64,000 bases of DNA, taken from NCBI RefSeq assembly GCF_004514425.2, contig NZ_MYFN02000001.1, forward strand, positions 372,001-436,000. The letters are read 5' to 3'. Positions 34,974 through 42,784 of the stretch are shown piece by piece; position 1 is the first letter of the stretch; each line of letters starts with the position of its first letter. This DNA is from Shinella sumterensis. Lineage in GTDB: Bacteria > Pseudomonadota > Alphaproteobacteria > Rhizobiales > Rhizobiaceae. The notes beneath the pieces are model-generated. The model was given only the letters and a program-made list of their open reading frames with translations, was not told the origin of the DNA and ran no database searches. Made by a program: the position numbers and the translations under genes.

Positions 34974-35603
34974 ATGAATCCGAGCATCGTGGTCTTCGAT
35001 ATCGGCGGTGTGTTGATAGACTGGAACCCGGCCTATCTCTATCGCAAGCTCCTTTCGGATGACGTGGCGGTTTCGGCGTTCCTGAGTGATATCTGCACGG
35101 GCGCGTGGAACGAGCAATTCGACGCTGGCCGCCCCTTCGCCGACGGTATTGCCGAACTTACGGCGCGCCATCCCGAACAGGCCGAGTTGATCGAGGCCTA
35201 CTGGCTGCGTTGGCATGAAATGCTGGGCGGCGAGATTGCTGGAACCGCGGAGTTGCTCGGTCGCCTGAAGGCGGGTGGCGTTCCCGTGCATGCGATCTCG
35301 AACTGGTCGGCCGAGACTTTCCCGCGCGCCAGGGAGATTTTCCCGTTCCTGGATGCGTTCGAGGTTCTTGTCGTCTCGGGTACGGAAAAACTCGTCAAGC
35401 CGCATGCACCGATCTTCGAGCGCTTTCTGGAGCGCGCAGGCGTTCGTGCGGAACAATGCCTGTTCATCGATGACAATGCTGCGAACATCGCCACGGCAGC
35501 GGCGCTGGGATTTCACACAGAGCATTTCCGGAGCGCAGAGGTGCTTGAAGCGCGTTTGATATCGCTTGGCCTTTTGGCGCGCGAAACGGAGGCGATGGGG
35601 TGA
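34974..35603 (+). CDS. HAD-family hydrolase
   Basis: A 209-residue HAD phosphatase-type protein, started at the ATG preceded by AAGAGGCAAG. The four motifs are VVFDIGGVLI (nucleophile Asp), HAISNWS, KLVKPHAPIFE and FIDDNAANI. The helical cap and the GGVL motif place it with HAD-IA enzymes such as sugar phosphatases, beta-phosphoglucomutase-like enzymes or haloacid dehalogenases. It is the first gene of a four-gene operon with DeoR, GH3-like and MFS genes. The stop overlaps the GTG start of the regulator. Confidence 0.9.
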   Translation: MNPSIVVFDIGGVLIDWNPAYLYRKLLSDDVAVSAFLSDICTGAWNEQFDAGRPFADGIAELTARHPEQAELIEAYWLRWHEMLGGEIAGTAELLGRLKAGGVPVHAISNWSAETFPRAREIFPFLDAFEVLVVSGTEKLVKPHAPIFERFLERAGVRAEQCLFIDDNAANIATAAALGFHTEHFRSAEVLEARLISLGLLARETEAMG

Positions 35604-36382
35604 ACGCAGACAGAAAGGAACTGGCGGCGCTCTCTCCGGAGGAGCGGCAGGCTGTCATTCTCGAGAGGATCAATACCGCAGGGCGCGTGCTCGCCGCGCC
35701 ATTGGCGCAGGAGTTCGGTGTCTCCGAGGATTCGATCCGCCGCGATCTGCGCGACCTTTCGGATGCCGGCCTCGTGCAACGGTTCCACGGTGGCGCGGCA
35801 CGGCTTGTCACGCCGGCACTTGATTTTCATCGCCGTGAAACGCTCCATTCCGAAGAGAAACAGGCGATTGGCGGCGCGGCCGCGGCCTCCATCCCCCAAG
35901 GCGCGACGCTCCTGGTGGATTCCAGCACGACCATCGTGCGTTTCGTGCGCGCCCTTTCGCCGACGCTTGACGTGCGCATCATCACGACTGCCGTCGATGT
36001 AGCCGCCGCGGCGCTCGACCATCCATCCGCCGAGGTGATCATGCTCGGCGGGCGTCTCGGCCGGTTGACGCGTAGCGCCACAGGCGTTGCGGCGATCGAT
36101 GCGATCCGCGCCCTGCGCGTCGACTACTGCATTCTCGGCACTTGTGGCGTTGCTGAGGACATGACATTGCGCGCCGACGATTATGAGGACGCGCTCCTGA
36201 AATCAGCGATGATCCGCGCAGCGAACAAGACCCTGCTTCTGGCCACTGCCGAAAAGCTCGGCCAGACGGCGACCTACGAGGTGGCGCCTGTATCCATGAT
36301 TTCAACGCTGTTCACCAGCAGCAAGAATACAGCGATCCTCAAGGCCATACGTGATGTTGGCATCGATGTGGAAGCGGTTTGA
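35600..36382 (+). CDS. DeoR/GlpR-family transcriptional regulator
   Basis: A 260-residue protein with GTG start overlapping the HAD stop by 4 nt. The N-terminal HTH is typical (RQAVILERINTAGRV, LAQEFGVSEDSIRRDLRDLSDAG, FHGGA) and the C-terminal DeoR sensor domain resembles NagD/isomerase-like sugar-phosphate binders (VDSSTTIVRFVRAL, VEVIMLGGR-like, YCILGTCGV). DeoR repressors are usually released by a sugar phosphate, which fits the HAD phosphatase and GH3-like enzyme beside it. The palindrome at 34930-34962 is the likely operator. Confidence 0.92.
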   Translation: MNADRKELAALSPEERQAVILERINTAGRVLAAPLAQEFGVSEDSIRRDLRDLSDAGLVQRFHGGAARLVTPALDFHRRETLHSEEKQAIGGAAAASIPQGATLLVDSSTTIVRFVRALSPTLDVRIITTAVDVAAAALDHPSAEVIMLGGRLGRLTRSATGVAAIDAIRALRVDYCILGTCGVAEDMTLRADDYEDALLKSAMIRAANKTLLLATAEKLGQTATYEVAPVSMISTLFTSSKNTAILKAIRDVGIDVEAV

Positions 36383-36396
36383 CGGAGTATGAGACG

Positions 36397-37404
36397 ATGA
36401 CGGATTTTTCAGTCGATCAGGACGCAAGGGCGGTCATCCTCCCCGCTTTCGATAGCCTCGATTTTGCGGAGGTCATGCTTCCCTTTCTCGAGCGGGGCGG
36501 CTGCTCCGTGCTGATCGGAGAAAACCGAGCGGAATATGTCGCCCGCGCCATGTCGCCGGAGCGATTGGCGAGAGAAACGCCGGAGCGATTTCATGCCTGC
36601 ATCGCTGCATTGAAAGGCGTGACGCCGCATCTTATCGTCGCTGTCGATCAGGAACTCGGCGGTATCCAGCGGTTACAGGGCCTTGTGCCGGCACTTCCCA
36701 CCCTTGAGGAAGCGCACGCCTTGGACGGCGAGGCGTTGGCAGAGCGTTGCCGGGTCACTGCGGCCGTGGCGCGCGAACTCGACGTTACGATGTTCCTTGC
36801 CCCCGTTGCCGATATCGTCGACGGCCAGAACCCCTGGCTGCACGCCCGTACCATGGGTGTCGAGCCGCAAGCCGTGGCACGGTTCGTGTCGGCCTTCGTG
36901 AAGGGTGTCCAGTCGGCAGGCGTGACGGCGGTAACGAAGCACTTCCCCGGCTTCAACGATCTTGCTGAAGATCCGGCGCTCGTCGACGTTTCGTTGTTGT
37001 CGCCGCGCGAACGCATTCTCCAAAATGCACTCCCGTTCACCGCCGCCATTGAAGCCGGCACAACGGCGATCATGACGGGTCCGGCGCCGGTGGCCGCGAT
37101 CGACCCCGACAACGCCGCGAGCACGTCGCCGGCGGTCATGGCGATGCTGCGGAACGACTTCGGCTTCAAGGGGCTGGTCGTCAGCGATGATCTCGATGCA
37201 CCCGCAACCCTGCGCGGTCGCACACTTTTGGAAACCGCGACTGCGTCCCTTAATGCCGGTGCTGACCTGCTGCTTGTCGGCGGTGGTCCGCATCTCGACG
37301 CGCTATGTGAGGGCATAGCAGCCGCAACGCGGGCAGGGCGCATCACGCGGGAGCGTCTCGGTGAAGCGGCAGCCCGCGTCAGGCAGAACGCGACCGGTGT
37401 GTGA
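36397..37404 (+). CDS. Glycoside hydrolase family 3-like protein (NagZ fold) with altered catalytic loop
   Basis: A 335-residue barrel protein; the ATG at 36397 with GGAG upstream is preferred to a TTG at 36379. It matches the N-terminal catalytic domain of GH3/NagZ: VAVDQELGG (about 82-90), KHFPG (181-185) and the nucleophile region VVSDDLDAPA (Asp264/265). The NagZ loop KHFPGHG...DSH, which supplies the acid/base His, reads KHFPGFN...DPA here, so that histidine is absent. It may be a hydrolase with another acid/base, a phosphorylase-like enzyme, or catalytically changed. There is no signal peptide. It lies between DeoR and an MFS importer. Confidence 0.85.
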   Translation: MTDFSVDQDARAVILPAFDSLDFAEVMLPFLERGGCSVLIGENRAEYVARAMSPERLARETPERFHACIAALKGVTPHLIVAVDQELGGIQRLQGLVPALPTLEEAHALDGEALAERCRVTAAVARELDVTMFLAPVADIVDGQNPWLHARTMGVEPQAVARFVSAFVKGVQSAGVTAVTKHFPGFNDLAEDPALVDVSLLSPRERILQNALPFTAAIEAGTTAIMTGPAPVAAIDPDNAASTSPAVMAMLRNDFGFKGLVVSDDLDAPATLRGRTLLETATASLNAGADLLLVGGGPHLDALCEGIAAATRAGRITRERLGEAAARVRQNATGV

Positions 37405-37405
37405 C

Positions 37406-38614
37406 ATGACCTCCAATCAAGCTGTTCCATCGACACGGCGGTCTTCAAGCCGGCTGCAATGCACGCTCTTCTTTCTCGCCGCCGGCCTCGGCATCGGTGC
37501 CTGGGCGTCCAGCCTGCCGCTCCTGGCATCGGGCGTCGGGCTCGACAAGGGGCAGCTCGGGCTTGTCCTGCTGTGCTTCGCCCTTGGCGCGATCGTTCTC
37601 ATGATGACGATTGGCCGCTACATCGACCGGGTTATCAGCAACGAAACGCTCAGCCTTTGCGGCGGCGCGGTGTTCGGTGCGATTTTCCTCGCCATTCCCT
37701 TCATCGAAAATCCCGTTGCGCTCGGTGGAGCCGTTGTCGTCGCGGGTGCCGCTTTCGGCACACTCGACGTCGCCATGAATACGGGCGCCTCGCGGATCGA
37801 GCAGGAAACGGGAAGGCATCTGATGTCGTCCTTCCACGCGGTATTCAGCGTCGGCAACCTTGTTGGCGCGCTTCTCGTCGGCCAGCTGATCGGGTATGGC
37901 GGCGGCCTGCTCGCATGCCTGGGCATTGCCGGTCTGCTGGTTCTGTCGTTTTCCTTCGTCTCCCGCCTGATCGCAGGTCGGGTGGAGTATTCGGCGGTTT
38001 CTTTCAGGGTGGGCAGAAGCGAGCCTGCGGCCGGTCTCGGTGCCGCACAGCGAGCTCTGATCCTTCTGCTGGGTGCGATTGGGTTTCTGGCCATGCTTGC
38101 CGAGGGCGGCGTGATGGATTGGACAGCGATCTACATGATCGATGTGCTCGGTCGGCCCGAAAGCCATGGCGCCTATGCATTTGCGGCCTTTGCCGCGGCC
38201 ATGGCCGTTGGTCGTTTCGCCGGCGATGGCCTCGCGCGCCGGCTTGGCCATGGGATCATCATCCGGGCAGGCGGGCTGATCTGCGCTGTCGCGATCGCCA
38301 TTCTGCTGTTTGTCGACCATGCATTTCTGTCCTTCGCATCACTTGCCTTGTGCGGCTTCGGCGTTGCGAACATGGTGCCGGCGGTTTTCGCCAGTGCAGG
38401 ACGTGTCGGCGGGAGGGCTGCCGGCCGCGCCATCTCCATCGTAACGACCATGGGCTACACTGGCCTGCTGCTCGGGCCGGCCGTGCTGGGCTTTCTTGCG
38501 CAGGCAACCACGCTCGTCGTGAGCTTCGTGGTGATCCTGATCGCTTTTCTGGTAATAGCCGGTATGACGGTGCCACTTGATCGTCGTCTCAAGCACTCCC
38601 GATCGGAGCACTGA
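37406..38614 (+). CDS. MFS transporter
   Basis: A 402-residue inner-membrane protein with about 12 hydrophobic segments; starts 1 nt after the GH3-like stop. Motifs include GLGIGAWASSLPLL, GAIVLMMTIGRYIDR, and MNTGASRIEQETGRHLMSSFHAVFSVG (in parts: MNTGASRIE, MSSFHAVFSVGN). The last two are typical of the FucP/YbjJ-like MFS branch of sugar or unknown-solute transporters. It is the last gene of the HAD operon and faces the alpha/beta hydrolase gene end to end. Substrate unknown; a second uptake route for the cluster is plausible. Confidence 0.88.
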   Translation: MTSNQAVPSTRRSSSRLQCTLFFLAAGLGIGAWASSLPLLASGVGLDKGQLGLVLLCFALGAIVLMMTIGRYIDRVISNETLSLCGGAVFGAIFLAIPFIENPVALGGAVVVAGAAFGTLDVAMNTGASRIEQETGRHLMSSFHAVFSVGNLVGALLVGQLIGYGGGLLACLGIAGLLVLSFSFVSRLIAGRVEYSAVSFRVGRSEPAAGLGAAQRALILLLGAIGFLAMLAEGGVMDWTAIYMIDVLGRPESHGAYAFAAFAAAMAVGRFAGDGLARRLGHGIIIRAGGLICAVAIAILLFVDHAFLSFASLALCGFGVANMVPAVFASAGRVGGRAAGRAISIVTTMGYTGLLLGPAVLGFLAQATTLVVSFVVILIAFLVIAGMTVPLDRRLKHSRSEH

Positions 38615-38622
38615 GTTCGGCG

Positions 38623-38649
38623 CTCATGGCAGGAGCGACCTGCCATGAG
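38623..38649. terminator. Hairpin between convergent MFS and hydrolase genes
   Basis: Perfect 11-bp stem CTCATGGCAGG / CCTGCCATGAG with a 5-nt loop, 8 nt after the MFS stop. Position suits a bidirectional terminator, but neither side has a T-run. Confidence 0.5.
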
Positions 38650-38701
38650 CACGCGCCCGCGCGGGAGATGCAACGTTTCTCGACGGGCACGTTCATGATT
38701 C

Positions 38702-39586
38702 CTAGAAATTGGTCTTGAACCATTCGATCGTCGCGGGTAGCAGGACCTCGTCGACGGTCTTTGTCGTGGTTCCGGCGTTCCAGTCATGGTCGGAATCGAC
38801 CGTGATGAGATCATCGGGACCTTCGTGATAATCGAGCAAAATCTGCCCGGCCGCCGGCTGCGGTGTCACGACCGTCTCCTTCAGCCCGACGATGACCCGC
38901 AAGGGGCCGGGATAGCCACCAATCGCGCCCACCGGCGTCACTTTTGGAAGTTCGCTGAAAAAGGCGCCCTTGAGCTTCGTTTCGCCTCCCCACGACAGCT
39001 TGGCCGTCGTAACGGTTTCCACCGGCCCGGACATTGCCCTCTTCACCGTATCAACTCCCATGATGGTGCTATAGGTCGCGACGGGATTGGTGACCGGTGC
39101 CCAGAGGACGACGGCGGATGCCTCCGGCCTCAAAGCGGCCAGATGCCCACCGACAAGACCGCCCTGGCTATAGCCGAGAATACCGATCTTCGAGACGTCA
39201 ACATTCGGAAGGGCTTGCAGGTAATCGAATGCGAGAACAGCGTCCTTGACCTGTCCTGAAAACGTGGTGTCTTCCCAATTTCCGTCGCTCTCTCCCGATC
39301 CGTTGAAGTCGATGCGCAGGCTGGCGATACCGCTATCTGCAAGCCGTGCAGCGGTATAGGCAAAAAGTCCCGTTGTGCCTCCTGCGATGGGAAATTCGTT
39401 TTTCTGGCCGGTGAAGCCATGGAGCATGAGGACGACGGGCGGGTTCTTCTCATTGTCCGGCAGGTTCAGGATGCCGGCGAGCCCTCTTCCGCCACTTTCA
39501 ATTCTCACCGCCGTTTCTGCAGCATGACCGGCGGTTGACACGAGAGTCAGAAGCAGCGTTGCCGCTACGGAGCAGACATTCATCAC
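38702..39586 (-). CDS. Exported alpha/beta hydrolase
   Basis: A 294-residue protein with a signal peptide (MMNVCSVAATLLLTLVSTAGHAAE). The alpha/beta-hydrolase core shows VVLMLHGFTGQ (oxyanion region), LRIDFNGSGES, the nucleophile elbow GYSQGG and a late DSDHDW carrying the catalytic His. This arrangement resembles BAAT/feruloyl-esterase-like (DUF/Xaa-Pro related) lipases and esterases. It should act in the periplasm on an ester. The start is either of two adjacent ATGs. It is monocistronic and convergent to the MFS gene. Confidence 0.87.
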   Translation of the reverse strand: MMNVCSVAATLLLTLVSTAGHAAETAVRIESGGRGLAGILNLPDNEKNPPVVLMLHGFTGQKNEFPIAGGTTGLFAYTAARLADSGIASLRIDFNGSGESDGNWEDTTFSGQVKDAVLAFDYLQALPNVDVSKIGILGYSQGGLVGGHLAALRPEASAVVLWAPVTNPVATYSTIMGVDTVKRAMSGPVETVTTAKLSWGGETKLKGAFFSELPKVTPVGAIGGYPGPLRVIVGLKETVVTPQPAAGQILLDYHEGPDDLITVDSDHDWNAGTTTKTVDEVLLPATIEWFKTNF

Positions 39587-40113
39587 AGTTCACCTCATTG
39601 TTGTTGGCTTTGAACAATCTTCGCAAAGAGTGCTTTCATGCCAATTTCGCGTTGATGAGAAAGGTGACGCGAACAGAAGCATGACCCGAGAATTGTTGTC
39701 GATCAGATGTCCGCCGTCGCGATGGGGCGCGGCCCCGACACGGGATGTATAACGGGCTGGACTGAGAGATGCGTAATCATTATGGAGTAGGCCTGCGGCT
39801 GCGCTGATGTGCCGTCAAACATTTCCTTGGATATGTAGGGCTTCCAACTTTGAAAAAAACGCAACGTAGTTTTGCAGTCGAATACAAGGGTCGACGCAAG
39901 CCAGACCCCAAGTCCAACTCGATATGGGGCGGCATTGATCTCAAATCTGTTGCCCGCGATGTTGAGGAAGAGGCGGTGCCATATGCTCCAGGCAATCAAT
40001 CGGACGACAGATCCGCCGGCGATGTGCTTGCCTCGAAAGCTGAGGCAGTTGAACCGTTCTTGACAGAACCGGTCCGGCAGCACACAACTGGAGCAACCAA
40101 CGAGGAGACGACC
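39587..40113. other. Intergenic region upstream of the SyrB-like genes
   Basis: 527 bp without a supported gene. An open frame in line with the SyrB-like gene extends back to a TTG at 39850, but that TTG has no ribosome binding site and the added 88 residues are not SyrB-like. GTTCT-TGAC-AGAAC (40056-40069) is a short palindrome containing TTGACA, a possible promoter element. The region otherwise shows nothing clear. Confidence 0.5.
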
Positions 40114-40515
40114 ATGGCTGACGAAAGCGAAACGACGACCACTGTAGATGCACCGACTGTTGTTGGCACGCCCACCCCGGCGAAGAAGCAGCGCCGACCG
40201 CGCGCTAAGAAGGTGGCTGCTGAGGTGGCTTCCGTCGGCACCGCATCGGAAACAGCGGTCGTTTCGAACGACACGGCTGGAAAGCAGAAGCGGGGACGCA
40301 AGGCGAAGCCGGTCGAAGCTGTTGCTCCCGCAAAGCCCAAGCCCGTGAAGCGTACTCCAAAGCCCGTGAAGAAGACGCCTGCCGTCTCCAAAGCGACCGA
40401 CGATATCTCGGATCTGCTGCAGCTTGAGGAAGAAAACCAGAAGCTGCGCAAGCTGCTTGCTGAAAAGCTTCGCACCGAAAACGCCGACCTGCGCAAGCGG
40501 CTTAAGCTCGATTAA
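40114..40515 (+). CDS. SyrB-like regulator
   Basis: A 133-residue protein from the ATG with GAGGAGACGACC upstream. It begins MADESETTTT, has a long Lys/Ala/Pro-rich disordered part (PAKKQRRPRAKKVAAEVA, KQKRGRKAKP, KPKPVKRTPKPVKKTP) and ends with a coiled-coil ISDLLQLEEENQKLRKLL...LRTENADLRKRLKLD. This matches SyrB of Sinorhizobium meliloti, a regulator of the symbiotic gene syrM, in sequence style and length; a basic region followed by a leucine-zipper-like helix suggests DNA binding. A second, diverged copy lies 118 nt downstream. Confidence 0.8.
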   Translation: MADESETTTTVDAPTVVGTPTPAKKQRRPRAKKVAAEVASVGTASETAVVSNDTAGKQKRGRKAKPVEAVAPAKPKPVKRTPKPVKKTPAVSKATDDISDLLQLEEENQKLRKLLAEKLRTENADLRKRLKLD

Positions 40516-40633
40516 TGCCGGCAGCCGGCCGTTGTTCGGCCGCGGGGTCATGTGTTGACGAGTGTTCTGATGACGTTTGACCGCGTCAGCGTGTGAACTC
40601 GTAGTCTGCAGGCGGATAACGCGGGGTCGATAA

Positions 40634-41146
40634 ATGGCGTCTCCTTGGAACATCCTTGCCCGGCTTGTGTCGCCGCGACGCCAGCAACGGCAGGAAGATG
40701 ACCCGGTCGAAAAGCCGAACGTTCCGGCGATTGCGGATTCGACAGAAAAGCCGGCGGCCGTCGATCAACCCGACGGCCCTTCCACCGTCCGCTCGCAGCT
40801 TGACGATGCTGCCAGCGGCACCGTTGCTGACGGGACGGTGGAGAACGATAACGCCGACGTCCCGAAAGACGTCGGCAGTTCCCTTGCCGATGTCTCTCCA
40901 AACAAAACCCGGAAACCAAACAAAACCAGAAACACTGCCAAACCCGCATCGGCCAAGCGAAAAGGCCGTGCCGGAAACGTGGAACCGCCCGCTGCTGCCG
41001 CGCAGCCTCCGCAGGTTGTCCCTACCGTCTCCGAGCAGATGACCAGTCTGGACGAAGAGATCAGGACTTTCCGCGAGCAGTTGGCGAGCAAGCTTCGCCT
41101 CCAGAACGCACAGCTGAGGACGATGCTGGAGCGTTACGAACGTTAA
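40634..41146 (+). CDS. Second SyrB-like protein (diverged paralogue)
   Basis: A 170-residue, low-complexity, charged protein. The N-terminal two thirds are disordered and acidic-to-basic (KPNVPAIADSTEKPAAVDQP, NKTRKPNKTRNTAKPASAK). The C-terminal coiled-coil, SLDEEIRTFREQLASKLRLQNAQLRTMLERYER (parts: EEIRTFREQLASKL, RLQNAQLRTML), aligns with the SyrB end of the preceding gene (LRKLLAEKLRTENADLRKRL). The ribosome binding site is weak (GGGGTCGATAA). Tandem duplication followed by divergence is the simplest reading. It could form a heteromer with the first copy. Confidence 0.65.
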   Translation: MASPWNILARLVSPRRQQRQEDDPVEKPNVPAIADSTEKPAAVDQPDGPSTVRSQLDDAASGTVADGTVENDNADVPKDVGSSLADVSPNKTRKPNKTRNTAKPASAKRKGRAGNVEPPAAAAQPPQVVPTVSEQMTSLDEEIRTFREQLASKLRLQNAQLRTMLERYER

Positions 41147-41399
41147 GCTGCCCCGCGTGGTCCGTCGGTTTGGCGTAAGCCGGAAAGATCGCGATCGAGC
41201 CAACGGATAGGCAGAGCGGACCTGTATCGGGTGTCGGCGCTCGGAGAAGGCGCTTCTCACTTTATCGCAATGCTCCATGACGACGTCGAATGCGGATTCG
41301 TTCCCGTCTCTGATCCCCATTGGATCTCTTATGCATTCATTCCTTAGCCAGTGAAGACCTCGGGCGTCAGAGACTTGCTTGTCGATCAATCCGCGCGTT

Positions 41400-42629
41400 T
41401 CAACCGTCCGCTCTCAATGGCACGCCGTCCGAATTGGAGTATCGCTCGAGCAATTGCTCGACTTTCGCGACACCAAAAAGGTCGTCCAAGATGAGATACG
41501 CCGCCCCGAACAGGGCGCTGTCTTCTTGCGCCATCGACAGCACAATCGAGAGGTTACGCGTCGCCAGCGGCAGGCAGCGCTGATAGACGAGCTCGCGAAT
41601 GCCCGAGAGCAGCAAGTCTCCACCGCGCGCCAGCGTGCCGCCGATGACGATCAGGCTGGGATTGAGGATGCTGACGACATCGGAAACGACCTCGCCAATG
41701 GTTCGACCGGCCGCCCGTAGCAGCATGAGCGCCTCCGGTTTGCGCTGGTCGACATGGTCGATGACATCGCGGGCGGTTTCCGCGTGAAAACCACGTGCAT
41801 TCAGATCGCGCGCGATTGCCCAACCGGCAGCGCGCGCCTCTATGCAGCCGAATTTTCCGCAGCGGCAGAGCGGTGCATCGTCCGACAGGAACTGGATATG
41901 GCCGATATCGCCTGCAGCGCCCTGTGCGCCGCGAAAAAGCCGGCCTCCGGCAATCATGCCACTTCCGATCCCCGTTCCGATCTTCACGAAGACCATGTCG
42001 TCGATGGCGGGAAATCGGCGCTTGTGCTCACAGATCGTCATCAGGTTCACGTCGTTCTCGACATAAACCGGCACGGCAAAACGGCGCTTCAGCCAGCCGA
42101 TGATATCGAACTCATCCCACCCGGGCAGGACCGACGGGCCGACGACGCAGCCGCGCTTGAAATCGACCGGCGCGGGCAGACTGAGTCCGATGCCGACAAA
42201 CAGGCCGTTCGTCTTCTGCGCATCTTTCGCCAGTGCAGAAATCGCATCGCCGATTTGTGCCAGCGTTACATCCGGCCCGCTGGTAATCGAAAAGGGCAGC
42301 GTCATCTCGGCAAGGATAGCCGGCTGCAAATCCATGGCTGCAAGATGAATGTGCGTTTCGCCGATATTGGCGACGATCACGAACCCGCTTTCCGCGTTGA
42401 TCGCGAGGACGCGCGTGGGACGTCCGCCGCTCGGCAGTGTGTCCTGCGTCTCGCATACGAGCCCGCTTGCCAAAAGCCCGTTCAACCGTTGCGTGACCGT
42501 AGCCCGCGACAGGCCCGACGCCTCAAGCAATTCGGCGCGTGATGTCGCCGCTCCCGAGGCGATCAGGGAAAGCAGGCTTCCCGCCCCGTCGATCATCGTC
42601 GCGTCGATACTCTGGTTTGGTTTTTTCAT
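41400..42629 (-). CDS. ROK-family transcriptional repressor
   Basis: A 409-residue XylR/NagC-type ROK protein. The N-terminal winged HTH is ATSRAELLEASGLSRATVTQRLNGLLASGL; the sugar-kinase-like domain has VGIGLSLPAPVD, VYVENDVNLMTICEH and the ROK signature FVKIGTGIGSGMIAGGRLFRG; the zinc site is GHIQF...CRCGKFGCIEARA. Binding of a sugar should release DNA. It is divergent from the FGGY-kinase operon, and AT-rich repeats lie between (42704-42752) and again before the binding-protein gene, so it likely represses the whole pathway. Confidence 0.92.
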   Translation of the reverse strand: MKKPNQSIDATMIDGAGSLLSLIASGAATSRAELLEASGLSRATVTQRLNGLLASGLVCETQDTLPSGGRPTRVLAINAESGFVIVANIGETHIHLAAMDLQPAILAEMTLPFSITSGPDVTLAQIGDAISALAKDAQKTNGLFVGIGLSLPAPVDFKRGCVVGPSVLPGWDEFDIIGWLKRRFAVPVYVENDVNLMTICEHKRRFPAIDDMVFVKIGTGIGSGMIAGGRLFRGAQGAAGDIGHIQFLSDDAPLCRCGKFGCIEARAAGWAIARDLNARGFHAETARDVIDHVDQRKPEALMLLRAAGRTIGEVVSDVVSILNPSLIVIGGTLARGGDLLLSGIRELVYQRCLPLATRNLSIVLSMAQEDSALFGAAYLILDDLFGVAKVEQLLERYSNSDGVPLRADG

Positions 42630-42703
42630 GCAAAGCTCCCGTCAGCCCGCTCTAGCGGGAATGGCCGGCGAAAGAAAGCAAGGATTTTCCGTGCAACGGC
42701 CAA

Positions 42704-42752
42704 TTATGTATAATAAAATACATAAGATTGCTATTTATGTATTATTTTGTAT
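42704..42752. promoter_or_regulatory. AT-rich ROK operator cluster 1
   Basis: TTATGTA-N8-TACATAA (42704-42725, perfect arms), then TTATGTA (42735-42741) and TTATTTTGTAT (42742-42752). TTATTTTG(T/C)AT recurs at 44357-44367. The AT-rich block between ROK and FGGY genes differs sharply from its GC-rich neighbours. Confidence 0.6.
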
Positions 42753-42784
42753 GTATCGGGTGATTGTGGCTGGAGAGGTCGTTC

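Noticed and set aside
40056-40069. Possible LexA box (GTTCT-TGAC-AGAAC)
   Set aside because: The alphaproteobacterial SOS box is GTTC-N7-GTTC; spacing and orientation do not fit.
39703-40653. Long minus-strand frame overlapping the SyrB-like gene
   Set aside because: Composition follows the antisense of the SyrB-like gene; no domain or start support.
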